From positions 1-64,000 of the forward strand of contig NC_049992.1 of assembly GCF_000003815.2 (NCBI RefSeq): a DNA stretch of 64,000 bases. The letters run 5' to 3'. The notes beneath the pieces were generated by a model, which was not told the DNA's origin, made no database searches, and worked only from the letters and a program-made list of their open reading frames with translations. Made by a program: the position numbers and the translations under genes. How positions within the stretch are numbered: the stretch's first letter is position 1; every line of letters starts with the position of its first letter. The DNA comes from Branchiostoma floridae (Eukaryota; Chordata; Leptocardii; Amphioxiformes; Branchiostomatidae). This document shows, piece after piece, positions 1 through 11,600 of the stretch.

Positions 1-460
1 TGTAGCAGCAGAGCACCGTGTCAGTGGACTACTAACACTACCCCAGACCTGCTACTGCTACTAGGTACGTCTGGACAAAGGGGAGAGGTTTGAAGTTAGA
101 CTGATTGCGACTGCAGAGAGTTCAGATCACAGCAGCAGCAGAGCACAGTGTCAATGGACCACTAACACTACTACAGACCTACTACATGTACTACTACTAC
201 TACTAGATACGTCTCCGAGGTACGACCGGAAAAAGTGGAGAGATTTGAAGAACAATACTGATTGCGACTGCAGGGAGTTAAGACCACTGCAGCAGCAGAG
301 CACAGTGTCAGTGGACTACTAACACTACTACAGACCTACTACATGCACTAGTATTAGATACGTCTCAGATACGACAGGATAAAGTCAGAAGAGGTTTGAA
401 GACAGCCTGATTACGACTGCAGGGTCACGGTTCAGACCACTACCGCAGCCGAAAACACAG
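1..460. repeat. Imperfect tandem repeat, about 130-157 bp period
   Basis: The phrase AGCAGCAGAGCAC followed by GTGTCAGTGGACTACTAACA recurs at about 4, 134 and 291, each time followed by a CTACTACTA-rich stretch and a GATTGCGACTGCAGGG phrase. A partial fourth unit lies at about 413-460. The block sits upstream of the glycine-rich gene, so it may lie in its promoter or 5' region. No coding potential is apparent. Confidence 0.8.
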
Positions 461-967
461 TTGACTACATTTAACTACTACTACCACCACTACTGATACT
501 ACTACCACTACTTCTACTAGATGCATCACAGTCATATCGCTGAGTGCTCTACTCCAGATTGCTAATCCCAAAGCAAGGCGAGGGGAGAGCGAAAAGAGCC
601 ACTTTATCCGTACCATCACCCGCCCTCTTGAGCTGTAAGAAAAGGAAAGGCATCACATTCTGCTAGAAGCAGAGAGCATATACGAGACATAGAACATAGC
701 AAAGGACAGCAGAGACACGTATATCACCACGCTAGCCGGAATGAGAGATCAGCAAACAGGTGTACATGGCCTTCTCACGGTACATTGAGAGTACACACAA
801 ATTCGACGTGCTCTCCTAGAAATTGTAACCTCCGGCAAGTCTCAAGCACAGGTGACCAAAATAACGATAGACAGATAGACAATATTGACTCGAAACTGAA
901 TCAAGTGAAACCCAGCACCAAGAGACCACGTCTAGCGAAGTAATAGACGTCAAAGAAGGATAACCTG

Positions 968-1066
968 TGTTTACACAATCTCTCGCTGGCTGGGGTTAAT
1001 GACCCCCTCCCCTCCTAGGTGGTGGCAACTGTAAGGCCGACCGCTAGGAGCGCGATTTTAGTCAGG
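968..1066 (-). repeat. Dispersed repeat ending just upstream of a start codon (copy 1)
   Basis: This stretch is closely matched in reverse complement by 27783-27886, an intron of LOX-1. Both contain CTGTGTTTACACAATCTCTC, a GGGGTTAATGACCCCC core and a GCGATTTTAGTCAGG end. The match ends about 20 bp before the ATG at 1086, so the immediate 5' flank or 5' UTR of that gene appears to be repeat-derived. The family was not identified. Confidence 0.75.
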
Positions 1067-1085
1067 CAACAAACGGCAACGATCA

Positions 1086-2416
1086 ATGGGTGACTGTGGG
1101 GGTGGGGGTGGCGGTTGTGACGGTGGTGGGGGAGGGGGTGGTGGTGGGGGAGGTGGTTGTGATAGTGGCGGGGGTGGGGGAGGGGGTTGTGATAGTGGCG
1201 GAGGGGGTTGGGATTATGGTGGGGGTGGTGGAGGGTTTAGTGGCGGGGGGCATAGTGGCGGGAGGTATGGTGGCAGGAGGAATGGTGGCGGCACTAATCG
1301 TTGTGGGGGTGACTATTCTGCCTGTGCCGTGATCTTGTGCTTGCTCGCCTTCACTCCTGGGTTTTGCCTAATCGCCATTGATGCCGGATTTAAAGGCGAT
1401 CCTGCTGGGACCTTTGCTAAAATGGGATACGTGTTTTTGACCGTGGGTCTTCTAATTGGCTCGTGTGTGTTTCGGCGTTGGTACAAACGGAAAAAGCGGA
1501 TTAAAAGGCTGCATCGACAACCGGAAATATCAACGGTGACATCTACAGTCCCCCCGGCGGATGTCACAGGTACTGCACCCACCGCCATGACGCATCCAAC
1601 ATCGGTTTTTATCGAACCGTCGACAGGCCCTGCAGTTCAAACCCAGGCCGCAGGGGGCGCTCCAGTGCCCAGGGGACCGTACCAATCACACTCTCCATAC
1701 CAGTCAAGGTAACCATTCTTATACTTTCCTAGAACCCCTGCTGGCACTTTGTAACGTTCGGTTGTCTTATATACTTTTATAACTGTACGTTATCACGATA
1801 GACTTTGGGTCATAGCAGATCTATGGGAGACTAGTTAATAGTAGCTAGTACTAGTATCCAAGGTACTGTGGCCGACACGAACAATGGGCAACACACCTAA
1901 ATTCCCTGTTCAGCACATCGATCTATTTTACCTGCTGAAGTCATCTATTTTACCAGCTCAACACACCAACACGCCTGTGTGTGTGACTGTGTGAACAGGA
2001 TAACTCAAGCACGGCTGGATGGATTGCTTTATTTCATACTTAGTGTGTTGGTAGGGTGTGATCATGACGAAAGCTGGAAACGATTCGATTTTGGGGGCCC
2101 CTAGCGGCTACTCTTGGTACTGCAGCGGAACGTCCAGTCTTGATGTCTCGTGTTCTGAATAAGCTATGGTCATGACTTTTTCGGTCTTAGATGGCTCTTG
2201 TTTGAATATATTTTTTAATGTATTTCTGTCCTTCATCGCAGCTTCCCCCTGGGGTTTACACCGCCCGGAAGTGGACCCCATCCACCAGCTGCTGTACGCG
2301 TACAAGGGAACTTCACCAGAACCGCTGCCCCAACGCCGACGGGAACACAAGATGGCTACAATCCGACCATAGTAGACCCTCCCCCTTCGTATGAAGAAGT
2401 CGTCGGTGTAAAATGA
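1086..2416 (+). CDS. Glycine-rich two-pass membrane protein with C-terminal PPxY motif
   Basis: Two coding exons, 1086-1708 and 2242-2416, are joined by GTAACC...CTTCATCGCAG. The split codon gives an open 265-residue product. Residues 1-76 are almost pure glycine with scattered Cys-Asp/Ser pairs. Hydrophobic segments lie at about 78-99 and 113-129, and a strongly basic stretch (RRWYKRKKRIKR) follows at 130-141, predicting a cytoplasmic tail. The tail is Pro/Ser/Thr-rich and ends with PPPSYEEV near 254-261, a PPxY motif of the type bound by WW domains. No N-terminal signal peptide is visible. The start is the first ATG of the open frame. A possible polyadenylation signal, AATAAA, overlaps the stop at 2416-2421. 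I do not recognise the family. The layout recalls small PPxY membrane adaptors, but that is inference. Confidence 0.7.
1095..1290 (+). repeat. G-tract coding repeat (polyglycine)
   Basis: Dense runs of three to seven Gs (GGTGGGGGTGGC-type) encode the polyglycine N-terminus. The coding strand could form G-quadruplexes, and the tract is a candidate for length variation. The +2 frame is also open across it and gives a valine-rich shadow that I do not accept as coding. Confidence 0.8.
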
Positions 2417-3060
2417 ATAAATGAACTCTGTTGCTCGACGACAAAGACTAAGACAGTGTTAGTAAAGTTTAGCCAGTTTATGACTACAACATGTAGTACT
2501 GACAAATTCCTTTTCTTATGCGTTTTGAACATTCCACCCATCTCAACCAATGATATAACATCCAAGGGACAAGAAGAAGCAGGATCTATATAACTGTAGT
2601 AGCTTTAGAGCTTATGTTTTAGATGAGAAGTATAAGAAACCAACTTTCTACATGTATTTTGTCACTACTTTTGTACTTGTATTCTTGTACTTATCCTAAT
2701 AGGGCATCCATGTAAAGTAAAGGTTATCATCATTATTCTTCACGATATGTATGACGGATGACCAAACCTGTTGAGTTAACGTTGTTAGGACGACATTGTC
2801 CACCACCAGATATGGTCTTCTTACACGAGACTTGTAGATTTAGACTCTGATATACATTAGAATACTAAAGATGCTTGTTGGCAAATGCTAAAGCCACAGC
2901 AAGTATAGTTACCTTGTGTTTTAGAGTACGCATAAGCCACAATAAACACGGCTCATATGGCAGGACTGAACTGGCCTAGGTCTGGCATGTGTTCGCTTCC
3001 GTTTATTTACCTTTGCTGAGAAAGCTATGTATTCGGGTCTGTCTGTTTGTCTGTCTCTGT

Positions 3061-3125
<65 letters not shown>

Positions 3126-3159
3126 TGCCTGCCCGCCCGCCCGCCCGCCCGCCTGCCCG

Positions 3160-3209
<50 letters not shown>

Positions 3210-3253
3210 TGCCTGCCAGGCCTGTCTGTCTGCCCGCCTGTCTGTCTGTCTGT

Positions 3254-3318
<65 letters not shown>

Positions 3319-3357
3319 TGCCTGCCAGGCCTGTCTGTCTGCCCGCCTGTCTGCATT

Positions 3358-3388
<31 letters not shown>

Positions 3389-3410
3389 GCCTGCCTGCCT
3401 GCCTGCCTGT

Positions 3411-3445
<35 letters not shown>

Positions 3446-3454
3446 ACTGCCTGT

Positions 3455-3499
<45 letters not shown>

Positions 3500-4264
3500 T
3501 GCCTGCCTGCCTGTCTGCCTGTCTGTCTGTCTGTCTGCTGTCTGTCTGTCGGCAGTTTATACAGGCTATGATCCAGAGGCGCAGTTACGGCCGTTTGTTA
3601 CAGAGATCATTATCAGTGCAGGAGATGTCACTCACAGGCATATCTGTTGGATCTGGACATTCAAAACACCAACAAAAATCCCGCCACACCGTCTGCTTCA
3701 CCCTTGAGCAAGCGTCATCTCCAGCCACTCCCGTGTCAGAGGTGAAACGTTGACATTTCAAGAGTCTCACTCTCAATTAACTTAAGTGAAAGAACAAGTT
3801 AGACACCATTTCATGCTGACGTGACTCCGCGGTGGATCGGCACTGACATATCTACAACGTTGTCGTCCTGTTTATGCAAGGTGGGGACATTTATATGTAT
3901 AAATATATCAACATATATTTACTGCAATGAGTCAAGATCTCTGAGGAAGGTTTGCCACGCTACGTAAAAAGTTGTTACATATAGTTTGAAAACCTGAGAA
4001 GAAAGTGTGTAGCTGTTGTGGCTGCTAGCTGAGTTGAAAGAGACTAGACCAGTTTTCAACGTTTCTCTCACTGGATGTTTCTTGTTTTCGAGCACAACAA
4101 ATAACGATGGAATGTTAACAAAATCTTGTTCAAAAATTGAAGAAGTTTATTTGTGTGGGAAATGCACGTAAGTGTCACAGTTGGTGGGGTACCTTGCATG
4201 GGCGTGACCAGAATGTCAATCATAGCCTGTGAATTTATGTTTATTCGGGTGAGCGACATAACGT
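2417..4264. other. Spacer between glycine-rich gene and LOX-1 exons
   Basis: Apart from the CTGC/CTGT microsatellite at 3055-3551, I see no supported gene. A second AATAAA at 2941-2946 could be an alternative 3' end for the upstream gene. No counterpart of the LOX-2 first coding exon was found here by eye. Confidence 0.5.
3055..3551. repeat. CTGC/CTGT tetranucleotide microsatellite, about 0.5 kb
   Basis: Uninterrupted CTGC units are mixed with CTGT, CCGC and two CTGCCAGGCCTGTCTGTCTG higher-order interruptions (about 3213 and 3323). It keeps long ORFs open in several frames, giving Cys/Leu/Pro repeats. These are a by-product of the repeat, not genes. Confidence 0.95.
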
Positions 4265-4541
4265 GTGCAATGGCCTAGTGGTTAGAGTGTTCGCCTTGCA
4301 TTCGGTAAGCCGTGAGTTCGATCCCCGGCCGAGTCATACCAAAGACTTTAAAAAATGGTACATGCTACTTTCTCTGCTTAGCACTCAGCACTAATGAGGA
4401 AGAGTATGGAAGTTAAACACACATCACTACCAGCGGACCAGCCCCCTGTTGTAGTGGCTTGCACATGTGTGGCCCAAGGGCTACAGAAATGGAGATGGGC
4501 GCCACCCCTACGCATCTGTTACTGATGTACGGGCAACTTTA
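4265..4541 (+). mobile_element. tRNA-derived SINE with 9-bp target-site duplication
   Basis: The head looks like a tRNA gene: an A-box-like TGGCCTAGTGGTTAGAGTG, a CTTGCAT anticodon-loop-like stretch (Ala TGC-like) and a B-box GAGTTCGATCCCCGG. A roughly 200-bp unrelated body follows. The element is flanked by perfect direct repeats ACATAACGT at 4256-4264 and 4542-4550. The acceptor stem does not pair as in a functional tRNA, so this is a SINE rather than a tRNA gene. Confidence 0.85.
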
Positions 4542-4651
4542 ACATAACGTAGCTTTGCCTTGGAGCCATAGAATCAAAGAAAGATAACTCACATTCCTTC
4601 GAAAGTACTAATGCCAGGTTACAGTGTTGTTTTATTAATACCAGGTGGTTG

Positions 4652-4861
4652 GAAAAAAAGGAAAAATTGGACAGATATAGACAGATAACATGGCTGGGGA
4701 GTATGCCCGAGGAGTATAGTTTTCGACCTAGCTAACTCGTCTGCCATGTTATCTGTCCATTGTCCAATTTCTACTATTTTCCAGGGACCTGTGGAGCTGG
4801 TAGAGGCTAAGACTTCCGGATACGGACCTCATACGGACTTTAAAATATTCGCACGTGTGAA
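4652..4861. mobile_element. Fold-back MITE fragment next to a LOX-1 splice acceptor
   Basis: This matches the right-hand part of the complete element at 7449-7740, sharing TGTTATCTG, CTGGTAGAGGCTAAGACTTC and a terminal CACGTGTGAA. Its 3' end is 28 bp before the first recognised LOX-1 exon. The left end is truncated or diverged. Confidence 0.75.
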
Positions 4862-4888
4862 CCCACCTTTATAACGATTTTCTCCCAG

Positions 4889-5652
4889 GTCATGGACGTC
4901 CTCATCAAGACCAAGACAGGGAACTTCCTGGGTGCTGGGACGAACGGGGCGGTCTACGTCAAACTGGTGAGCTCGGACGGGAAGGAGTCTGCCGACCTGA
5001 TGCTGGACGTGCTCTGGAAAAATGACTTTGAACAGGGGGCAGAGGGAGAGTGAGTAGTAGTACATGTAGTAATGATTTATTTAAATTAATATTTACAAGA
5101 ACAAAGCAACAGCCTCACAGGCAGCCATATGCTTCTTGAATTATATTGAAGGTCACATTAAAAGTTCAATGCATCGGCTTCAGTTTATTTCAACTTGAGA
5201 AGCTTGTTGGTTCGCGCTTTGCTTTGTGTACGGAAGTCATGTGTAAAGTTCAATCCATCATTCCTTCATTTCCATTCATTCTTTTCCATTCATTACATCA
5301 TTCATCAATTCATTCCTTTATTCATTCTTTCTTTTATTCCTTCCTTCCTTCATTCTTTCGTCCATTCATTCATTCATGCATGCATACATACACCCATTCA
5401 TTCATCATTCCTTCATTTGTCCATACATTCATTCATTCCATTCATTCATTCGTTCATTCATTCATCCATCCATCCATTCCAGGTACTGGCTGAGTAACGT
5501 TGCCGTGACCGCCCCTATCCGCGAGCTGAAGTTATCACGTGACACCATCTACCCGCTGGACCAGTGGTTCTGCAGGTCCCTCTCCGTCCAGCTGAGTCCA
5601 GGCGAGAACGGTCCCACCTACTACTTCCCTGTGGACCGCTGGATCGGAGCAG
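4889..5652 (+). CDS. LOX-1 PLAT domain exons (two exons)
   Basis: Exon 4889-5049 encodes [19 protein letters not shown] onward, the first beta-strands of a PLAT/LH2 fold. Exon 5483-5652 encodes the second half with [10 protein letters not shown] and [15 protein letters not shown] domains bind membranes and Ca2+ and position the enzyme on lipid. The intron between them is mostly CATT repeats running right up to the splice acceptor. Confidence 0.9.
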
Positions 5653-8600
5653 GTCGGATTCAGATTCATAATTCAGATACATGATTCATGATTCAGATTC
5701 ATGATTCAGATTCATGATTCGTGATTCATATTCATGATTCGTGATTCATATTCATTATTCATATTCATGGTTCATGATTCAGATTCGTGATTCATGATTC
5801 AGATTCATGGTTCATGATTCAGATTCGTGATTCATGATTCAGATTCATGGTTCATGATTCAGATTCATGGTTCATGATTCAGATTCGTGATTCATGATTC
5901 AGATTCATGGTTCATGATTCAGATTCATGGTTCATGATTCAGATTCATGGTTCATGATTCAGATTCATGGTTCATGATTCAGATTCATGGTTCATGATTC
6001 AGATTCATGATTCAGATTCATGGTTCATGATTCAGATTCATGGTTCATGATTCAGATTCATGGTTCATGATTCAGGTTCATGGTTCATGATTCAGATTCA
6101 TGGTTCATGATTCAGGTTCATAGTTCATGGTTCATGATTCAAATTCAGATTCAGATTCTTGATTCAGATTCAGATTCATGATTGAAATTCAGATTCAGAT
6201 TGATGACTCATAATTCATAATTCAGGTTTATTCCATATTATCATATAGCCAGATGGAGTTGGCCAATCAGAGGCCCCCATTTCCCATGGGTTATCAGGCA
6301 GTAACCTCAAAAGTGGTCGGTTATTCTAATAACCGACCACTTTTTGGACCGCACCATTATACAGGGGACAGTCATGAATTTTTTTTGTACTGTTGTTTGT
6401 GTGTAAACCATGCATAACTGTCAAAAATATTATGATTGATTGGTTATGTTAATTAGGGCTCCACATGGGGAATATAGGGATACTTGAAAAGGAATTATGC
6501 TGATTTTACACATTTTCATTATGGCTTTCTAACGTGATTAAGCCGGTACCTTCCTAAATCACTTCATATATACGTACTTTGTCGTGCCCAAGTGAAAAGG
6601 CTCTGCATGGGGGGTACCAGGACTCCACTTAATACATGTAGTTTGTATTGCAAATAAGCCACATGTTGATGCTGATATGCTATATCACAAACAGATGATT
6701 AGTTAAAATTATTACTTAAATGATGATGATGAAATAGTTTAATGTTTGTATTATATATAGACACTATTGTACAATATATATATTGCAAATGTATTTTTAT
6801 GTAATGTATTAAAGTGTTTATTTGTTATAAATGAATTTGTGTGAAATAACTGTCAGTTGGATAGGCTATATGATAATAACGTTAATGCCCCGCCTTATCC
6901 TCGGTGTATATGGTGAGATAANNNNNNNNNNNNNNNNNNNNNNNNNNNNNNNNNNNNNNNNNNNNNNNNNNNNNNNNNNNNNNNNNNNNNNNNNNNNNNN
7001 NNNNNNNNNNNNNNNNNNNNNNNNNNNNNNNNNNNNNNNNNNNNNNNNNNNNNNNNNNNNNNNNNNNNNNNNNNNNNNNNNNNNNNNNNNNNNNNNNNNN
7101 NNNNNNNNNNNNNNNNNNNNNNNNNNNNNNNNNNNNNNNNNNNNNNNNNNNNNNNNNNNNNNNNNNNNNNNNNNNNNNNNNNNNNNNNNNNNNNNNNNNN
7201 NNNNNNNNNNNNNNNNNNNNNNNNNNNNNNNNNNNNNNNNNNNNNNNNNNNNNNNNNNNNNNNNNNNNNNNNNNNNNNNNNNNNNNNNNNNNNNNNNNNN
7301 NNNNNNNNNNNNNNNNNNNNNNNNNNNNNNNNNNNNNNNNNNNNNNNNNNNNNNNNNNNNNNNNNNNNNNNNNNNNNNNNNNNNNNNNNNNCAGGGATTA
7401 TCTCACCATATACACCTCGGGCCGGGGCATTAACCCTTTATTCAAGGCTTCACACGTGCGTGTATATTGAAGTCCGTACGAGGTCCGTATGGAGTTCTTA
7501 TAGCCTCTACCAGACTCCACAGGTCGCTGAAAAAAACAGTAGAAATTGAACAAATGTAGACGCATAACATACCAGAGGAGTTAGCTGTCCGAGTAGTATG
7601 GTTTGCGACCAGCTTACTCCGCTGGCATGTTATCTGGCTGTGTTTGTCAAATTTCTATTATTTTTCCAGCCCCCTGTGTAACCTGGTAGAGGCTAAGACT
7701 TCCATACGGACTTGAATATATACTTATACGCGCGTGTGAACCCGGTGTGACAGCGATCTCGCCCCCCCGTGACCTCGCCCCCCCGGGAGGGGCGAGATCA
7801 CTAGTGTTTTCGCCCCCCTTTAGCGTTTTCGCCCCCCCACCCCCCATACCCACCAGTGTTTTCGTCCCCCTTAAGGACATTGCTTCTCGGAGGGTTCTCA
7901 AGAGCAACTACATATTAGGCTCGCTACCTGGTACTATGCTGCACCTGGGGAGTAACGTATATGGTGTGTTACCTGGCACCTATATGGCACCTCTTTACCT
8001 GAAGATGTTATACCTCGAAAGTCGATACTATATGGTTCGATGCAAACAAGCCATTGAAATGAAAAAGACGCTTTTTTTAGGAAAAAGACAGAGCTACCGC
8101 GAACGTATAAATAAACACCATCTACGGTACGGAATAAGTCAGCTACATGTTTTTAATTTGTCACAGTATTTTCTATTTGTGCAGGAAACATTTCCAAAGC
8201 ACTAACAAAAACACAAGTGAATAATAGTTTCTTATTATAAACGCTAACTACGCGCAAGTTCATATACCTGTTGCGAAATGCTACAAAAACCCTGATAAAG
8301 TACCACTCTTAAGAAACACGGGTAAAACACCTGATAGAGTTTCTAAATACTAGAAAAACAGTCATATTTGAGATAAAGATACCCATAGGCTAGGTGCATA
8401 TAACAAAATGTGCGATATTCTAATGAATACCTTATCTACATAACTGATCAAGACATTTCATACTTTTTTCTGGTCAATTCATGGTAGAGGCTTCATATTG
8501 GAGATATATATATGTAGGTTGCTTGAGGACATGTGAATACAATGAAATAAATCTTATGTCGAGACTCAAGTATATGCAATAATGGGAATACAAGGACCCA

Positions 8601-11600
8601 ACCCTCCTTGTCCGAAACAACTTCAACGACCTGGACCAGACGGCTATCACCATGGTTACCAGGAAAGTAACAGGCACCCTGTGGTGTTCGGTTACATAAT
8701 GTTGCAAATGGCTTAGTACACGTACAGAGCTAGAGGGGCTCGGGTCACTCTAGAAATTTAGAAATGTGTTGGAATAAGAAAAAAACACAATAGTTGCCAT
8801 GAGTGTTAGACTACAACATATGAATGTAAACATTATATATTTTCTTGTAAATGTTACCTTTCTAGTTATCATTATTATTCTATATTTACATACGTTATGC
8901 CCACTCGCAGGCGGCTATGTGTGGCTAGTTCCAGGCGGCTGTTGCCTTCCCCAGGACGACTGGCACCCTCATGAGAGGCAGAAGGAGCTGTTAGTGATGA
9001 AGGAGCGCTACAAGTCCTTCAACCACACGGAAGGCCTTCTGCCAATGGTATGGGTGATCAATGTTTTTTGGCGACGCCTCAGGGGCGGAGCCGTTGGTAT
9101 AGTACTACGATTGAGTTGCCAGGAATTCTAATTATTCCACGAACGCATTCCCTAGAGAATTCGCTTTTGGCAACACCTTTTGCATATAAAATTTAGAAAC
9201 TGTAATTTCATTCTTGGGGCAAAGCATAGGCCGTTGCTTTTATGCACTATTGCAGGTTTTTAAAGATATATCAAATGATTTCAGATACTTTAAAACAGAT
9301 AATTTCGTTGCAATTGACATAAATTGTTGATGGTCACAGAAACAGAATTGTGAATTGTTTTAGGTTAGACATGAGTGGCTTTAGATTGTTTATGTTTCTG
9401 GTCCATGACCACTACCCCTGCCACCGGTAGATCTACTGGGAGATTAGTCGCGGATCTGCTTGGAGATATGTCTGGATACGGTGACTCGATTCTTCACTAA
9501 ATTTATCCACCCTCTTCGCTCTCTCCCACAGCTGAAGACACTACCTGCAGAGGCGTCTTTTTCGAAAGTGCAACTGGTAATTGTTACTTTATGTATGCTA
9601 AGCATTCAAATAGGAATCATTGATTAAGCTCGTCCGGACAAATTTGTTTTATTCACTTTACTTTACTCCAATTGTACGTTTGTTTGCATTGCATAACCGG
9701 TAAACCGCTTAAAGGCATAACATTAAGTTTCTACTGAAGAGAACGAGCTGCATGTCCGGACAGATTTGCTTATCCACTTTACTTTACTCCAATTGTTCGC
9801 ACACAGTCTACTTTGGTAGAGCTATTAAAATGCATCCCCTTAGGCCATGTTGATTTTATCATATGGATGACATCCAAGCGCGCATCAATTTTTGACAGTT
9901 TCCAAAATAAAAAGTAAAAAGAATTCAACCATACTCTAATTCATACCAAGAAGCTCCAAAATAAGCAAATTCATACCGTGGACTGCAAAACTAAACATCG
10001 AAAACGTATGCTAATGTCATAGAACATTGCAAGGTCACAGAAGATATGAATGAACAAAAATGAGGAATCTCTTGTTCGGTATACCATATTCTGTGTGTTC
10101 AGTCATTTGTTCAACCTTCCTGGCCACTTTGATTTCATAATGAATGCAACTTTTGTTTGGTCAAATTTTTTTATTCGCACGCTCGCATCAGTTTTTAGAT
10201 TCCCAGAGGATGTCGTCCATATAATCAAATCAGCCTGGCCTTATTTCTAAAATAAAAAATATTTGCAGGACTCCATGGTTAAGTCGGCGTCTATCCTTGG
10301 CATGACAAACTTGGACATTTTCTACGCAAGTTTCTTCCGTAAAGACGACGGCCGGTGGGAAACCTTCGACAGCATCGACCAAGTCTTCCCGCCAAGGAAA
10401 GTACCGAAGGTGGGTGAAATTGAACGACACAACAAATAGTTACCAACTTACCACCATCTCATGCTTGGCCTTTATCAAACAGGCCTTGGCAAACCGGCCT
10501 GGGATCTGTGCTTCTAACTTGCCAGTTTCCATACCTGGCTCCCGGAGCCTTTTTGGGCTAACTTATAGTACACATTTGCTGTTGAGCAGCCAGTCCATAG
10601 ACGACCCAAAAGGAAAAGATGATGCATCACCCCATACAAGTACCGTTTTCACTTACAAGAGGTTAACGGTGGTCACCGTGATGCAGTTAGAAGTGAGCTA
10701 TGAGACGTCTCCTGTCTCCTGAGAGAGACCGGTAACCACTTACAAGTGGCTCAGAGAGACGAGTCTCCGTCTCTCCGTCTCCGTCCTGTACAATGATACC
10801 ACGCACAGATACTCGCGAGACTTCGTTGACGGTACGAGATTTAGGGGCTCGGAAATTTTCAGGTATCTGAACCCCGGATTGTTGCCTCGTTTGGCCAGCA
10901 GCTGATCAAGTCGACCGATTCCATGGCGAGGTAAGCACCTTTTACTGATCATTTTGAAGTTAATAATCACTGCAACCCTCACTCGTTTGCCTTGTGAGTT
11001 TTTTTTTGTGACAAAGTGTGCGCGCTTCGGCCAGGCGCGGGTGAAGGGGGAGGGGGGTGGTACACACCACCACCAGTAGAAAACAAAAACAACAAAACAA
11101 TAATATTGTACATGTGATTGTGCTGATCGCAAGAATAGCCCACTGCTGTTGTTACTGGCCTGTTATAGCGGTCATTAAGCCCATGCATTTACAGTATTCA
11201 AATCAATTCACCTCAAACATGTAGTAAGACCATGAGTCGGATATACGATCGTTTCGATTCAAATTATTATCTCGATTTTGAGCTGTTCACTTTCAGAATC
11301 AAAATCAACCTGAATATACCAGAGAAATTGACACTCGTGTAGCATGTGGCAAGATGCAGAAAGCGCTATAGAGTACAAATGTATGTGGCATGACCATGAG
11401 AACATTTCCAAATCATAATGTTTGTCTCCTTGTGTATCAATTGAATGAATGGTCACAGATACAACCTTTGTCATTTTATTATAATCCACATATAGCTGAA
11501 TTGTCTCCAAAGTTTCTTGTCTCTCTCAAGTGTCATTGCATTTTCCCAAGGGTAGTCAGCTGTTTTGGAAATGTCAGGAATCTCTTTGTACAAACTATAA

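Noticed and set aside
2989-3753. 254-residue Cys/Leu/Pro-rich ORF
   Set aside because: Generated by the CTGC/CTGT microsatellite, which is open in several frames on both strands. No domain and no splice context.
4265-4340. Functional tRNA-Ala gene
   Set aside because: The acceptor stem is missing and target duplications show that it is the head of a SINE.
6831-7433. 200-residue ORF across a gap
   Set aside because: Consists mostly of Ns inside an inverted-repeat element.
7747-8205. 152-residue ORF beginning in C-tracts
   Set aside because: The first third is C-tract repeat, the rest has no recognisable domain, and it lies within a LOX-1 intron.
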